A stretch of 64,000 nucleotides of DNA from contig JAZRVO010000006.1 in assembly GCA_045599185.1 (NCBI GenBank), positions 116,163-180,162 of the forward strand, written 5' to 3'. The notes beneath the pieces were generated by a model. That model saw only the letters and a list, made by a program, of their open reading frames with translations, was not told the origin of the DNA and made no database searches. A program made the position numbers and the translations under genes. Within the stretch, counting starts at the first letter, position 1. Each line of letters opens with the position of its first letter. Positions 34,308 through 42,757 of the stretch are shown here, one piece after another. This DNA is from UBA1240 sp045599185 (GTDB lineage: Bacteria; Spirochaetota; Spirochaetia; Treponematales; Treponemataceae).

Positions 34308-35684
34308 TTAAAAATCAATTGTGCCGTCTTTAAGCATTTCAATAAAAACATCTGTAAGTTTTGGATCAAACTGCTTGCCGCGGTTCTGTTCAATCTGGCT
34401 GATAATGTAATCTTTGGGCAGCTTGTCGCGGTAACATCGGTTTGAATTCATCGCATCAAAAGCATCGGCAATGCAAATAATGCGCCCTTCAATCGGAATG
34501 CGTTCGCCTTCAAGACCCTGCGGATAGCCTTTACCGTCGTAGCGTTCGTGGTGGCAAAGTGCACCGCGCCCGATATTGCTGATTTCTGTAAAATTCTGCA
34601 AAATTTCTGAACCGAGCAGTGTGTGCTGTTTGATTATTTCAAATTCTTCGCTGTCCAGCCTGTCAGGTTTCCTAAGGATATTTTCCGGCACGCCAATCTT
34701 GCCGCAATCGTGCATCAGTCCGATGTAGTACATCCGCTTTGCTTCTTCCGGCGAATATTTCAGCCTTTCTGCAATTTGCTGGCTGTATTTTGCTACGCGA
34801 AGCGAATGACCGTTGGTGTTAGGGTCTTTTGCATCAATAAAACCGATAAAAGTGTCCATAACCTGATCAATAATCCTGTCATCGTGCTGCTTTGCTTCGT
34901 ACAGGGCACGCATCCGCCATTCCGAAACGGCAAAAACAATTGCACAGAACAGCCACAGCACAAGAGATAGCCGGAAATAGAAAATAAATTTCTGATGCTC
35001 AAAAGGCTTTTGCAAACGGTAATTGATTATGCTTTGAGAAAAATCGGGCAGATTGTCTTTCTGTTCAACCGGCACGTAAATAATGAAACCAAAACTAACC
35101 GAATTAGGCTTTTCCGGATCTTGCGACGGCAAAATCTGATTTTCCTTGAAAGGTGTGTATGGAATATAAGAGAAAGTATCGCCTTTTTGCAGCGGAATCA
35201 GCAAATCTCCGCCAAAAACCTGATACTTTACGATGATGTGAGTTTTAAAAGGATTCCGCAAATCGATTGCCTGAGATTTGTAGCCGTTTTTTTCGTCTTT
35301 CTGCTTAATTTCCATGCTGCCGCACCAGGCTGTATTCATCAGCATGGAATCTTCCACTTTAAAGTTAAGCGTCCAGTCGTAAAATTCGTATTCGGTCAGG
35401 TTGGTAACTTTGGCATCGTAAGTTAAGCCGATAAATTCTTTTTCAACGGTATTTCCGTTTTCATCGGTAACTTCAATTAAACGCTGCCAGCTGTCGCCAG
35501 CGCCGCCGCGGAGCTTTAGCGTTACGCTGCAATGAGAAAAACTGTTCAATTTTGAAAGTTCAACGCTGCGCTTAATTTTGTTATAATTGCTGTTTCCGTG
35601 GAAAATTCCTGCAAAAACCAGCAGGATTAGCACGAGTAACAGCAAAATAAAAATTGCGAGCCGTCTGGATTTTATTTCTTTCAT
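34308..35684 (-). CDS. Membrane HD-GYP cyclic-di-GMP phosphodiesterase
   Basis: The 458-residue protein has a TM helix (about 8-28), an extracytoplasmic sensory domain (about 30-240), a second TM (about 243-263) and a C-terminal HD-GYP domain. The metal site and GYP motifs are present: HSLRVAKYS, LMHDCGKIGVP, HHERYDGKGYPQGL and ADAFDAMNSNRCYR. Such enzymes hydrolyse cyclic di-GMP and link outside signals to motility and surface behaviour. The sensory domain is not recognised. The leader is about 12 nt with no Shine-Dalgarno sequence. Confidence 0.92.
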   Translation of the reverse strand: MKEIKSRRLAIFILLLLVLILLVFAGIFHGNSNYNKIKRSVELSKLNSFSHCSVTLKLRGGAGDSWQRLIEVTDENGNTVEKEFIGLTYDAKVTNLTEYEFYDWTLNFKVEDSMLMNTAWCGSMEIKQKDEKNGYKSQAIDLRNPFKTHIIVKYQVFGGDLLIPLQKGDTFSYIPYTPFKENQILPSQDPEKPNSVSFGFIIYVPVEQKDNLPDFSQSIINYRLQKPFEHQKFIFYFRLSLVLWLFCAIVFAVSEWRMRALYEAKQHDDRIIDQVMDTFIGFIDAKDPNTNGHSLRVAKYSQQIAERLKYSPEEAKRMYYIGLMHDCGKIGVPENILRKPDRLDSEEFEIIKQHTLLGSEILQNFTEISNIGRGALCHHERYDGKGYPQGLEGERIPIEGRIICIADAFDAMNSNRCYRDKLPKDYIISQIEQNRGKQFDPKLTDVFIEMLKDGTIDF

Positions 35685-35702
35685 GGGTTCAGGGAATAAA
35701 AA

Positions 35703-35731
35703 ATTATAGCACGGCTTTTCTAAAAGTTCAA
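35703..35731 (-). promoter_or_regulatory. Promoter of the HD-GYP gene
   Basis: On the minus strand TTGAAC (35731-35726) and TATAAT (35708-35703) are spaced by 17 bp. The ATG is at 35684, giving a leader of about 12 nt. Confidence 0.7.
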
Positions 35732-36375
35732 AAATTTTTCTCTATCTCGGCAAGGGAACTGAAAATGTAATCGGCGATTTTACGCGTTTCTTCGGTTGGC
35801 GCAGCCCGGTCTGGAATCATAACGGTAACAAGCCCGGCATTTTTGGCACTGAACAGACCATTCCGGCTGTCTTCAACTGCGGCACATTCTTCCGGCGTAA
35901 GGCCAAGCTTTAAGGCTGCGCTTGCGTAAATTTCCGGGTCGGGCTTGCTGTTGGTAACCATGTCGCCGCAAATGCAGAACTCGAAAAAATCAAAAAGCCC
36001 GGCATTTTTCAGTTCTTTTTCAACAACAGCCTGGCGTGTTGAAGAAGCCAGCGCAAGCCTGAAACCTTTCTGTTTCAGCCACGCAAGGCTTTCTTTTGCG
36101 TATGGCTTCAGTCCGATTCCTTCAGCTTCTTCAATTTGCCTGAAATAAGCCGAAGTTTTCTGCAAAAAAGCATCTACGTCAAAATTGCTGCCAATTTCGT
36201 GCAGAATTATTTCTTTTGTAGTTTTTTTGTTCGTTCCGCGGCAAAGGTCAATAATCCGCATTCCGGCTTCTTCGCTTATGCCAAAATCTTTCGCAGCCAA
36301 AGCCCATGTCCGGTCGCATACGCTTTCCGTGTCCAAAAGCACGCCGTCCATATCAAAAACGAAAGCCCTAATCAT
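35728..36375 (-). CDS. HAD-superfamily phosphatase, beta-phosphoglucomutase-like
   Basis: The 215-residue enzyme has HAD motif I FDMDGVLLDTE (about 7-17), motif II LASSTR, the motif III Lys in KPDPEIY and motif IV AAVEDSRNG. The alpha-helical cap lies between motifs I and II. Members dephosphorylate sugar phosphates or isomerise phosphoglucose; substrate cannot be told. AAGGAAAT precedes the ATG. Confidence 0.88.
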   Translation of the reverse strand: MIRAFVFDMDGVLLDTESVCDRTWALAAKDFGISEEAGMRIIDLCRGTNKKTTKEIILHEIGSNFDVDAFLQKTSAYFRQIEEAEGIGLKPYAKESLAWLKQKGFRLALASSTRQAVVEKELKNAGLFDFFEFCICGDMVTNSKPDPEIYASAALKLGLTPEECAAVEDSRNGLFSAKNAGLVTVMIPDRAAPTEETRKIADYIFSSLAEIEKNF

Positions 36376-36438
36376 TTAATTTCCTTAAAAATTATATAAA
36401 AAAATTGAATTCGTGCAGTTTTTAAAAACATTCTGCAC

Positions 36439-37776
36439 TTAACGGGTAAGGTCTTTTACCCATTTGTATTTTTTGTAATGAACGACAACCCACGGAATTT
36501 TTCCAACTTCGTCAAGGCAGGTGCAGGCGTAAACAATTACGGCCGGCCATTTGAAAACGAAAGTGCCCAAAGCGGCAAGGGGAACTGCCAGACACCACAT
36601 GCACACAAAAAGGCTGTACATGTCAAAAAGCGTGTCGCCGCCGGCAGCGAAAATGCCGTTTATCAAAACGGAATTGACTGCGCGGCCAATCATGTAAACC
36701 GCCATCACAACCATCATCTGGTAAAGCAAAACGGTTGCGCCGCTGGTAAGCTGAATAAACTTAAGTGCAACTGGCGTAAATGCAAACATTAAGGCGCACG
36801 AAACTGCACCGCATGCAAAACTAAGCCAGAACAGCCTGTCGCCGTATTCCTTGCCCTTTGCAAGTTTGCCGGCGCCAAGTTCGTGACCAACAATAATGCC
36901 GCCGCCGCTGGCAAGCCCGTTGCAAAGGCAGCAGATAAGGTCTCGCACAATGGCACAGATAGAGTTTGCCGCTGCCGCATCGGTGCCAAGATGCCCCATA
37001 AATGCGGTGTAGGAAGTAAAGCCGATGCCCCAAAGCAGTGAAGCACCCAAAAGCGGCAGCCAGCACTTTAAGAAATCCTTAAGCAGTTCTTTCTGACGTT
37101 TAAAAATTTGCGAAAAGTGAATGTGCACGTAATTTTTTCCGTAAGAAACGCAAACCGACATTCCCAGTTCTACGATTCGTGCAACAAGGGTTGCAACCGC
37201 AGCACCTTTTACGCCCAGCGCCGGTGCACCAAACAAACCGAAAATAAAAACGGCGTTAAGCACTATGTTAAGCACCACTGCAAATGAACTGATTTTTGCC
37301 GTCGTGTTCGGGTGGTTTGTAACTTTCATAATTGCAAGGTAGCTTTGGGAAAAGCCTGTAATTAAATAAGACCAGCCTGCAATCTTTAAATATTCAACAC
37401 CAATTTCAACCAGAACTTCTTCGTTGGTAAAAATGCGCATTAAGGCGCGGGGAAAAAATACGCAGCCTGCAAAAGTAACAAGGCCAATTGCGGCGCATAT
37501 TTTAAAAGTAATGCAAAAAACACTGTTCAGCGACTGCCTGTCGCCTTTGCCCCAGTACTGGGCGCCCAAAATTGCGGCGCTTTCAACTGTAGCCATTAAA
37601 AACATGTTCTGCACAAACTGAATTTGTGTTGCCAGCGTTACGGCTGCCATAAAATTCTGCTGCAAATTTCCCAGCATGAGGGAATCCGAAACTGCAACTA
37701 ATGCCAGCATAAGGTTTTGCAAAGTTATTGGTACGGCAGTTTTCAGTAATTTGGAAGTAAATTCTTTGTCTTTCAT
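36439..37776 (-). CDS. MATE family efflux transporter
   Basis: This 445-residue inner-membrane protein has 12 TM helices in two similar halves (first half near LLKTAVPITLQNLMLALVAV, second near LKDFLKCWLPLLGASLLWGI). MATE proteins export cationic drugs or metabolites in exchange for Na+ or H+. Substrate is unknown. AGGACA lies just before the ATG. Confidence 0.88.
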   Translation of the reverse strand: MKDKEFTSKLLKTAVPITLQNLMLALVAVSDSLMLGNLQQNFMAAVTLATQIQFVQNMFLMATVESAAILGAQYWGKGDRQSLNSVFCITFKICAAIGLVTFAGCVFFPRALMRIFTNEEVLVEIGVEYLKIAGWSYLITGFSQSYLAIMKVTNHPNTTAKISSFAVVLNIVLNAVFIFGLFGAPALGVKGAAVATLVARIVELGMSVCVSYGKNYVHIHFSQIFKRQKELLKDFLKCWLPLLGASLLWGIGFTSYTAFMGHLGTDAAAANSICAIVRDLICCLCNGLASGGGIIVGHELGAGKLAKGKEYGDRLFWLSFACGAVSCALMFAFTPVALKFIQLTSGATVLLYQMMVVMAVYMIGRAVNSVLINGIFAAGGDTLFDMYSLFVCMWCLAVPLAALGTFVFKWPAVIVYACTCLDEVGKIPWVVVHYKKYKWVKDLTR

Positions 37777-38088
37777 TGTCCTGCAATTGTGGTAACGCTT
37801 AATCTGAAAATATTTTTCGATTAAACATTCCGGCGAGTTTTAATTCTTGAAATTGCAAGAATTAAGGCATCGCATTTTTAAAGTTTTCTCTAAAAATTAC
37901 AATTTTAGAGATTTCATTATATATGGCGCGGTTTTGGTTTTCAATATGAAAGCACCGTAAGCAGCCAGCCCGGTACACCAAAACACGAAGGCTTTTTACG
38001 GTTTTGGGGCATTCTTTAAATCTGTTCGCTTGTAAAAAAAGTTAATTCACTGTAAAATTTTTGCGTTAGGCGGAAAAAGAGGAAAAAC
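37777..38088. other. Intergenic spacer with two inverted repeats
   Basis: The 312-bp spacer between divergent genes contains TCTCTAAAA/TTTTAGAGA (37887-37911) and a looser CCGTAA/TTACGG pair (37955-38001). No gene or known RNA was recognised. The ribosome-binding site of the esterase (GAGG) is at its right end. Confidence 0.5.
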
Positions 38089-38904
38089 ATGAAAAAAATT
38101 GAAATTGAAGAATTTTGTCCGGAACACTTTATGCAGAAAATTGACGGCCACCAGTATGGCACTGTTGAAAACGTGGAATATTTTTCGGCTGCGTGTGGCA
38201 AAAACAGACCGGCAAACGTGCTATTGCCCAATGGTTACGATCCTAAAAACAAGTACCCGGTTTTGTACATTCTGCACGGTTTTTTCTGCACCCAGTTCAC
38301 CATGCTTCAGGACGATGACTGCTGCAACCAGAAAATAATTGCCAATTTAATAGAAGAAAATCTTGCAAAACCGATGATTGTAGTTTTTCCGTATATTTTT
38401 GCCAGCACCACAAAGGAAGTTTGCGACGGCTTTAGCGAAGAAAACGTGAACGCATACAACAATTTTCTTAACGATTTAACCGGCGACTTGATGCCTTTCA
38501 TTGAAAAAAAATATTCAGTTAAAACCGGCGCAGAAAATACTGCAATTATCGGTTTTTCCATGGGCGGCCGGGAATCGCTTGCTGTCGGCATAACTTATCC
38601 CAAAAAATTCGGCTATGTTGGCGCAATCGCACCTGCACCGGGCTTAGTTCCCTGCAAGGACGCAATTATGGTACACCCGGGGCAGTTTGCAGGCGAAGAT
38701 AAAATAGTTTTTGACTCTAATTTGCAGGTTTTAATGGTCTGCTGTGGCGACAGCGACAAAGTTGTGGTCAATTTTCCGGAACAGTACCATAATATTATGG
38801 TAAAAAACAGCCAGCCGCACGACTGGTACTTGGTAACGGGCAGCGACCACGCCAACCCGGCAATTGCCAGCGGCATTTATAATTTTTGCAAAAACATTTT
38901 TTAG
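38089..38904 (+). CDS. Alpha/beta hydrolase, esterase family
   Basis: The 271-residue protein is a cytoplasmic alpha/beta hydrolase (no signal peptide). The nucleophile elbow is GFSMGGRE (Ser about 154), the oxyanion region is YILHGFF, and the catalytic His is in GSDHANPA near the end. The arrangement fits the esterase D / Fes group, which cleave acyl esters such as feruloyl or acetyl groups from sugars. GAGG precedes the ATG. Confidence 0.82.
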   Translation: MKKIEIEEFCPEHFMQKIDGHQYGTVENVEYFSAACGKNRPANVLLPNGYDPKNKYPVLYILHGFFCTQFTMLQDDDCCNQKIIANLIEENLAKPMIVVFPYIFASTTKEVCDGFSEENVNAYNNFLNDLTGDLMPFIEKKYSVKTGAENTAIIGFSMGGRESLAVGITYPKKFGYVGAIAPAPGLVPCKDAIMVHPGQFAGEDKIVFDSNLQVLMVCCGDSDKVVVNFPEQYHNIMVKNSQPHDWYLVTGSDHANPAIASGIYNFCKNIF

Positions 38905-38936
38905 GCCGAATGTCAGGTTTATATGAAATGTCCCAA

Positions 38937-39031
38937 AAACAGCCTTTCGACAGTCCCGGACAAGAAAAAAAGACTTGTGCATGCGCGCATAGCATATTTT
39001 TTTCTTGTCCGTTGCCTGCCTGCGGCTGTTT
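38937..39031. repeat. 95-bp palindromic element R1
   Basis: The element has outer arms AAACAGCC/GGCTGTTT and inner 15-bp perfect arms CGGACAAGAAAAAAA / TTTTTTTCTTGTCCG around a core with GACTTGTGCATGCGC. It closely resembles R2 (54978-55069) and half of it is found at R3 (52734-52764). It has no coding capacity and fills the spacer between the esterase and the methyltransferase gene. Confidence 0.75.
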
Positions 39032-39100
39032 ATATCACAATTAATAAATGGCTTTTGGCCTTTTTTATAAAACATTAAATTGAACTTTTTAGGAAAAAAA

Positions 39101-40057
39101 GTGGAAGAAAAACAGAAAGCCGGCAGAAATCACACCCTTTCAATTGAAGAAAGCGAACGCAGCAGTTTGCAGGCAAAAATTACAGGCATTGAACAGTTGA
39201 AAAACGGCGGCAGTTTTATAGACCAAACCATAAATGCAGACCTGCTGCAAGTTTTGCCGCTTTTGCCCGATGGTTTTGCTGATTTGATAATTGCAGATCC
39301 GCCTTACAATTTAACCAAAAATTTTAACGGCCTCAATTTTTCTGCAATGAAAGAAGCCGACTACGAAGAATATTTGGGCACATGGTTGCCGCAGGTTTGC
39401 AAAAAGCTTAAACCCAACGGGTCTTTGTACCTTTGCGGAGACTGGAAATGTACTTCCGCCCTGCAGCGCGGCCTTGAAAAAGAACTTTGCGTAATGAACC
39501 GCATCACGTGGCAGCGTGAAAAGGGCAGGGGTGCAAAAAACAACTGGAAAAATTCCATGGAAGACATCTGGTTTGCCGTTGTCGACCCGAAAAATTATTA
39601 TTTTGACGTTGAAGCGGTTAAACTGAAGCGTAAAGTGCTTGCCCCTTACAAAGTAAATGGCGAAGCCAAAGACTGGAACGCCGAAGATGAAGGAAATTTC
39701 CGCTTAACGTACCCTTCCAATTTTTGGGACGACATATCCGTGCCTTTTTGGTCTATGAGCGAAAATACCGACCACCCGACCCAGAAAAGCGAAAAACTGT
39801 ATGCAAAACTGATTTTGGCAAGCTGCCCGGCTGGCGGCGTGGTTTTTGACCCCTTTTTGGGCAGCGGCACTGCAAGCGTGGTGGCAAAAAAACTGGGACG
39901 AAACTATTGCGGCGTAGAAATTAACAGCGAATACTGCCTTTATGCGGCAAAACGGCTTTTGCAGGCAGAAGAAAACAGACAGATTCAGGGCTACAAAGAC
40001 AGCGTGTTCTGGGAACGAAATTCCTTAAGCGACCAGAAACGTAAAAAACAGCCATAA
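39101..40057 (+). CDS. Orphan site-specific DNA methyltransferase, beta class
   Basis: The 318-residue enzyme has motif IV DPPYNLTKNF (about residue 66) before the S-adenosylmethionine motif FDPFLGSGT (about 248-256), the order of beta-class amino-methyltransferases; DPPY points to adenine N6 or cytosine N4. A TRD-like region lies between. No restriction endonuclease gene is near, so it is probably an orphan regulator or remnant. I choose the GTG at 39101, which has AGGA 7 nt upstream, over the TTG at 39080. Confidence 0.85.
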   Translation: MEEKQKAGRNHTLSIEESERSSLQAKITGIEQLKNGGSFIDQTINADLLQVLPLLPDGFADLIIADPPYNLTKNFNGLNFSAMKEADYEEYLGTWLPQVCKKLKPNGSLYLCGDWKCTSALQRGLEKELCVMNRITWQREKGRGAKNNWKNSMEDIWFAVVDPKNYYFDVEAVKLKRKVLAPYKVNGEAKDWNAEDEGNFRLTYPSNFWDDISVPFWSMSENTDHPTQKSEKLYAKLILASCPAGGVVFDPFLGSGTASVVAKKLGRNYCGVEINSEYCLYAAKRLLQAEENRQIQGYKDSVFWERNSLSDQKRKKQP

Positions 40058-40183
40058 AATTTCCGCGCATTAATCAGGATTCAGCCCGGCATTACAAAAT
40101 CTTTGCTATAAATTTTCCTCAAAAAAACTGAAAATTGATTTATAATAAAATTCAATTATTTTGCACCGTTTTTTGGAGGATTT

Positions 40184-40783
40184 ATGGACAATAAGGCAAT
40201 GTATAATTTAACTTACGGGCTTTTTCTTCTTACCGCAAAAGACGGCGGCAAAGACAACGGTTGCGTAGTAAACACCGTCGTGCAGGTTACATCCCAGCCA
40301 AACCGCATAACCGTTGCGGTTAACAAGGCAAATTACACTTGCGAATTGATAAGTAAAACCGGCGAATTTAATGTTTCGGTGCTGAGTGAGAAGGCACAGT
40401 TTGAAACTTTTAGGCACTGGGGAATGCAGTCCGGGAAAAATATTGATAAAACGGCAGGCATTACTTTTAGCCGCAGCGAAAACGGCATTATTTATCTTGC
40501 AGAAGAATGCAACGCATTTTTAAGCGCAAAAGTTGTTTCTGCAACCGATTTGGGCACGCACATTCTGTTTCTTGCTGACGTTACCGATGCCCAGGTTCTT
40601 TCTGACGAAAAATCTGCAACCTACGCATTTTATCAGGCCAGCATCAAGCCAAAAGCCGACCAGCCAAAGAAAAAAGGCTTTATATGTTCAGTTTGCGGCT
40701 ACGTTTACGAAGGCGACACTTTGCCTGACGACTTTATCTGTCCGTGGTGCAAGCATCCGGCAAGCGATTTTAAACCAATGTAA
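40184..40783 (+). CDS. Flavin reductase-rubredoxin fusion (Hrb type)
   Basis: The 199-residue protein joins an N-terminal FMN-binding flavin-reductase-like domain (about 1-150, MYNLTYGLFLLTA and VVNTVVQVTSQPNRI) to a C-terminal rubredoxin (CSVCGYVYEG, later CPWCKHPASDF). Such high-molecular-weight rubredoxins carry electrons to oxygen- or nitric-oxide-reducing proteins in anaerobes. GGAGGA precedes the ATG. Downstream rubrerythrin and nitroreductase genes form an oxidative-defence cluster with it. Confidence 0.92.
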   Translation: MDNKAMYNLTYGLFLLTAKDGGKDNGCVVNTVVQVTSQPNRITVAVNKANYTCELISKTGEFNVSVLSEKAQFETFRHWGMQSGKNIDKTAGITFSRSENGIIYLAEECNAFLSAKVVSATDLGTHILFLADVTDAQVLSDEKSATYAFYQASIKPKADQPKKKGFICSVCGYVYEGDTLPDDFICPWCKHPASDFKPM

Positions 40784-40839
40784 TTTTTTATCTCTTACAT
40801 AAACTTTTTAAAATTCAATTACCCGGAACGGAGGAAACT

Positions 40840-41376
40840 ATGGGCAAGTACGATGGTACACAAACAGAAAAAAATTTGCAGGCTGCTTTTGCAGGCGAAT
40901 CGCAGGCGCGGAACAAATACACTTATTTTGCTTCTGTTGCCAAAAAGGAAGGCTATGAACAGATTAGTGCAATGTTCTTAAAAACTGCCGAAAACGAAAA
41001 AGAGCACGCAAAAATGTGGTTTAAGGAATTGAACGGAATTGGCAATACGAAAGAAAACCTTAATGCGGCTGCCGACGGCGAAAATTTTGAATGGACTGAC
41101 ATGTACGAAGATTTTGCCAAAACGGCCGAAAAAGAAGGTTTCTCCGAACTTGCAAAAAAATTCCGTCTGGTTGCGGCAATTGAAAAACACCACGAAGAAC
41201 GCTACCGCAAGCTTTTGAAAAATATTGAAGAAAGCAAGGTTTTTGAAAAAAGCGAAGTTAAAATTTGGGAATGCAGAAACTGTGGCCACATTGTTGTTGG
41301 AACAAAGGCACCAGAAGTTTGCCCGACATGCAACCATCCCCAAAGCTATTTTGAAATTTGCGAAGAAAACTACTGA
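40840..41376 (+). CDS. rbr: Rubrerythrin
   Basis: The 178-residue peroxidase has the diiron four-helix domain (AFAGESQARNKYTYFA, ENEKEHAKMW, EKHHEERYRKLL) and a C-terminal rubredoxin-like iron site (CRNCGHIV, CPTCNHPQ). It reduces hydrogen peroxide to water in anaerobes. GGAGGA lies before the ATG, 57 bp after the Hrb gene. Confidence 0.96.
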   Translation: MGKYDGTQTEKNLQAAFAGESQARNKYTYFASVAKKEGYEQISAMFLKTAENEKEHAKMWFKELNGIGNTKENLNAAADGENFEWTDMYEDFAKTAEKEGFSELAKKFRLVAAIEKHHEERYRKLLKNIEESKVFEKSEVKIWECRNCGHIVVGTKAPEVCPTCNHPQSYFEICEENY

Positions 41377-41456
41377 AATCCGCTTTCATCTTTAACTGGC
41401 TGGTGAAAAGCCTGCCATTAAACAAACATTCCGCCTGATTAAGGAGAAAACAAAAC

Positions 41457-41993
41457 ATGGCAAACGAAAACGAAGTTCTTAAAACAATTAAAGCACGCCG
41501 CAGTGTGCGCAAATTTACAGACAAAATGCCCGAAAAATGCGTAATTGACCAGATTTGCGAAGCAGGCACTTTTGCTGCAACCGGCATGGGCAAGCAAAGC
41601 CCAATCATTCTGGCAGTTACAAATCAGGAAGTGCGCAACAAGCTGAGCAAAGTTAACCAGCAGATTGGCGGCTGGCAGGATGGATTTGATCCTTTCTACG
41701 GCGCTCCGGTTGTTCTGGTTGTTCTGGCTAAAAAAGACGTGGCAACAAAAGTTTATGACGGCAGTCTTGTAATGGGCAATTTAATGCTTGCCGCCGAATC
41801 TTTGGGCGTAAACAGCATTTGGATTCACCGTGCGAAAGAAACTTTTGAAATGGAAGAATGGAAAAACTGGCTGAAAACTTTGGGCGTAGAAGGCGAATAT
41901 GAAGGAATTGGAAACTGCGCAATTGGTTATGCCGCAGAACCAGCACCTGCACCTGCTGCACGCAAGGCAAATTACGTTGTAAAGGTTGAATAG
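41457..41993 (+). CDS. Nitroreductase family protein
   Basis: The 178-residue FMN enzyme starts with the nitroreductase motif IKARRSVRKFTDK and has the FMN loop segments GTFAATGMGKQSP and NLMLAAESLGV. Members reduce nitro compounds, quinones or flavins with NAD(P)H. AAGGAG precedes the ATG. It follows rubrerythrin and probably shares its redox role. Confidence 0.9.
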   Translation: MANENEVLKTIKARRSVRKFTDKMPEKCVIDQICEAGTFAATGMGKQSPIILAVTNQEVRNKLSKVNQQIGGWQDGFDPFYGAPVVLVVLAKKDVATKVYDGSLVMGNLMLAAESLGVNSIWIHRAKETFEMEEWKNWLKTLGVEGEYEGIGNCAIGYAAEPAPAPAARKANYVVKVE

Positions 41994-42099
41994 TCAGCCC
42001 GAATGCCGTTTTTTTATTGAATCAAACAAAGTAAAACGCAGTAAATGAATTGAAAAGCATTTGCTGCGTTTTGTTTTTTCTGCTTTGCCTGCACTAAAA

Positions 42100-42129
42100 T
42101 TGACAAAAACACGCATTTCGCAGTATTTT
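42100..42129 (+). promoter_or_regulatory. Promoter of the DinJ-like gene
   Basis: TTGACA (42100-42105) and TATTTT (42124-42129) are 18 bp apart. The leader is about 30 nt and contains AAGAGGA. Confidence 0.6.
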
Positions 42130-42162
42130 TTTTATCATAAAGCATTTTATAAAGAGGAACAC

Positions 42163-42447
42163 ATGGAAACTGAAAAAGTTGAACTTAACATAGATTCGGC
42201 ACTGGTAAAGCAGGGTGAAGAACTGTTTGCAGATTTGGGTTTTAGCCTTGAAAGTGCAGTTACGGTTTTTATTAAGCAGGCCGTGCGTGAACAGGGTTTG
42301 CCGTTTAAACCAACGCGTAATTTTGCAGCCCCGGTTGCAAAACCTGCCGCTGGTGCAGAAGCTAAAAAAACAGAAAAAACTGCCGGAAACGGCAATTTTA
42401 TACATATTGATAAAAAATCGATGCAGGATCTTGACCGCATTCGCTAA
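42163..42447 (+). CDS. RelB/DinJ-family antitoxin-like protein without toxin
   Basis: The 94-residue protein has a DinJ/RelB-type ribbon-helix-helix N-terminus (VELNIDSALVKQGEELFADL, then GFSLESAVTVFIKQAV) and continues into GLPFKPTR, usual for the toxin-binding part. It then has an Ala/Lys/Pro-rich linker and a tail FIHIDKKSMQDLDRIR. No RelE/YafQ-like toxin gene follows; the next gene lies on the other strand. It is therefore an orphan antitoxin or a DNA-binding regulator built on that fold. The ATG at 42163 is chosen for its AAGAGGA site. Confidence 0.75.
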   Translation: METEKVELNIDSALVKQGEELFADLGFSLESAVTVFIKQAVREQGLPFKPTRNFAAPVAKPAAGAEAKKTEKTAGNGNFIHIDKKSMQDLDRIR

Positions 42448-42563
42448 TTCAAAATTAGCCGGGACGATTTTTTGCGTATTTCAACCATTTTTACAGCCTT
42501 AAAAGCCGGCAGCCCGAATTTCCTATTTTTATCTTAAACATTTTCCGGCAGTTTCTGACTGGC

Positions 42564-42601
42564 AAAAAAAGGGAAGGGCTTTGAATTGCAGAACCCTTCC
42601 C
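42564..42601 (-). terminator. Terminator of the FtsH-like AAA gene
   Basis: On the minus strand GGGAAGGGT pairs with GCCCTTCCC and seven T residues follow. It lies 157 bp beyond the AAA gene stop. The rest of the 42448-42757 spacer shows no gene. Confidence 0.75.
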
Positions 42602-42757
42602 GATAAACAGACAATCAGCAATCAGCCTGAAAGCAGAAGTTATTGAAAAAACATTAAAAGCGCCTTTAGGCAATTTCAGCCTTTAAAAAAGCCATGCCTG
42701 AAACTGCGCCAATCAGCCGTGGGGCGTTTTCTGTCTGCTTGTCCGGCTTTAATTTTT

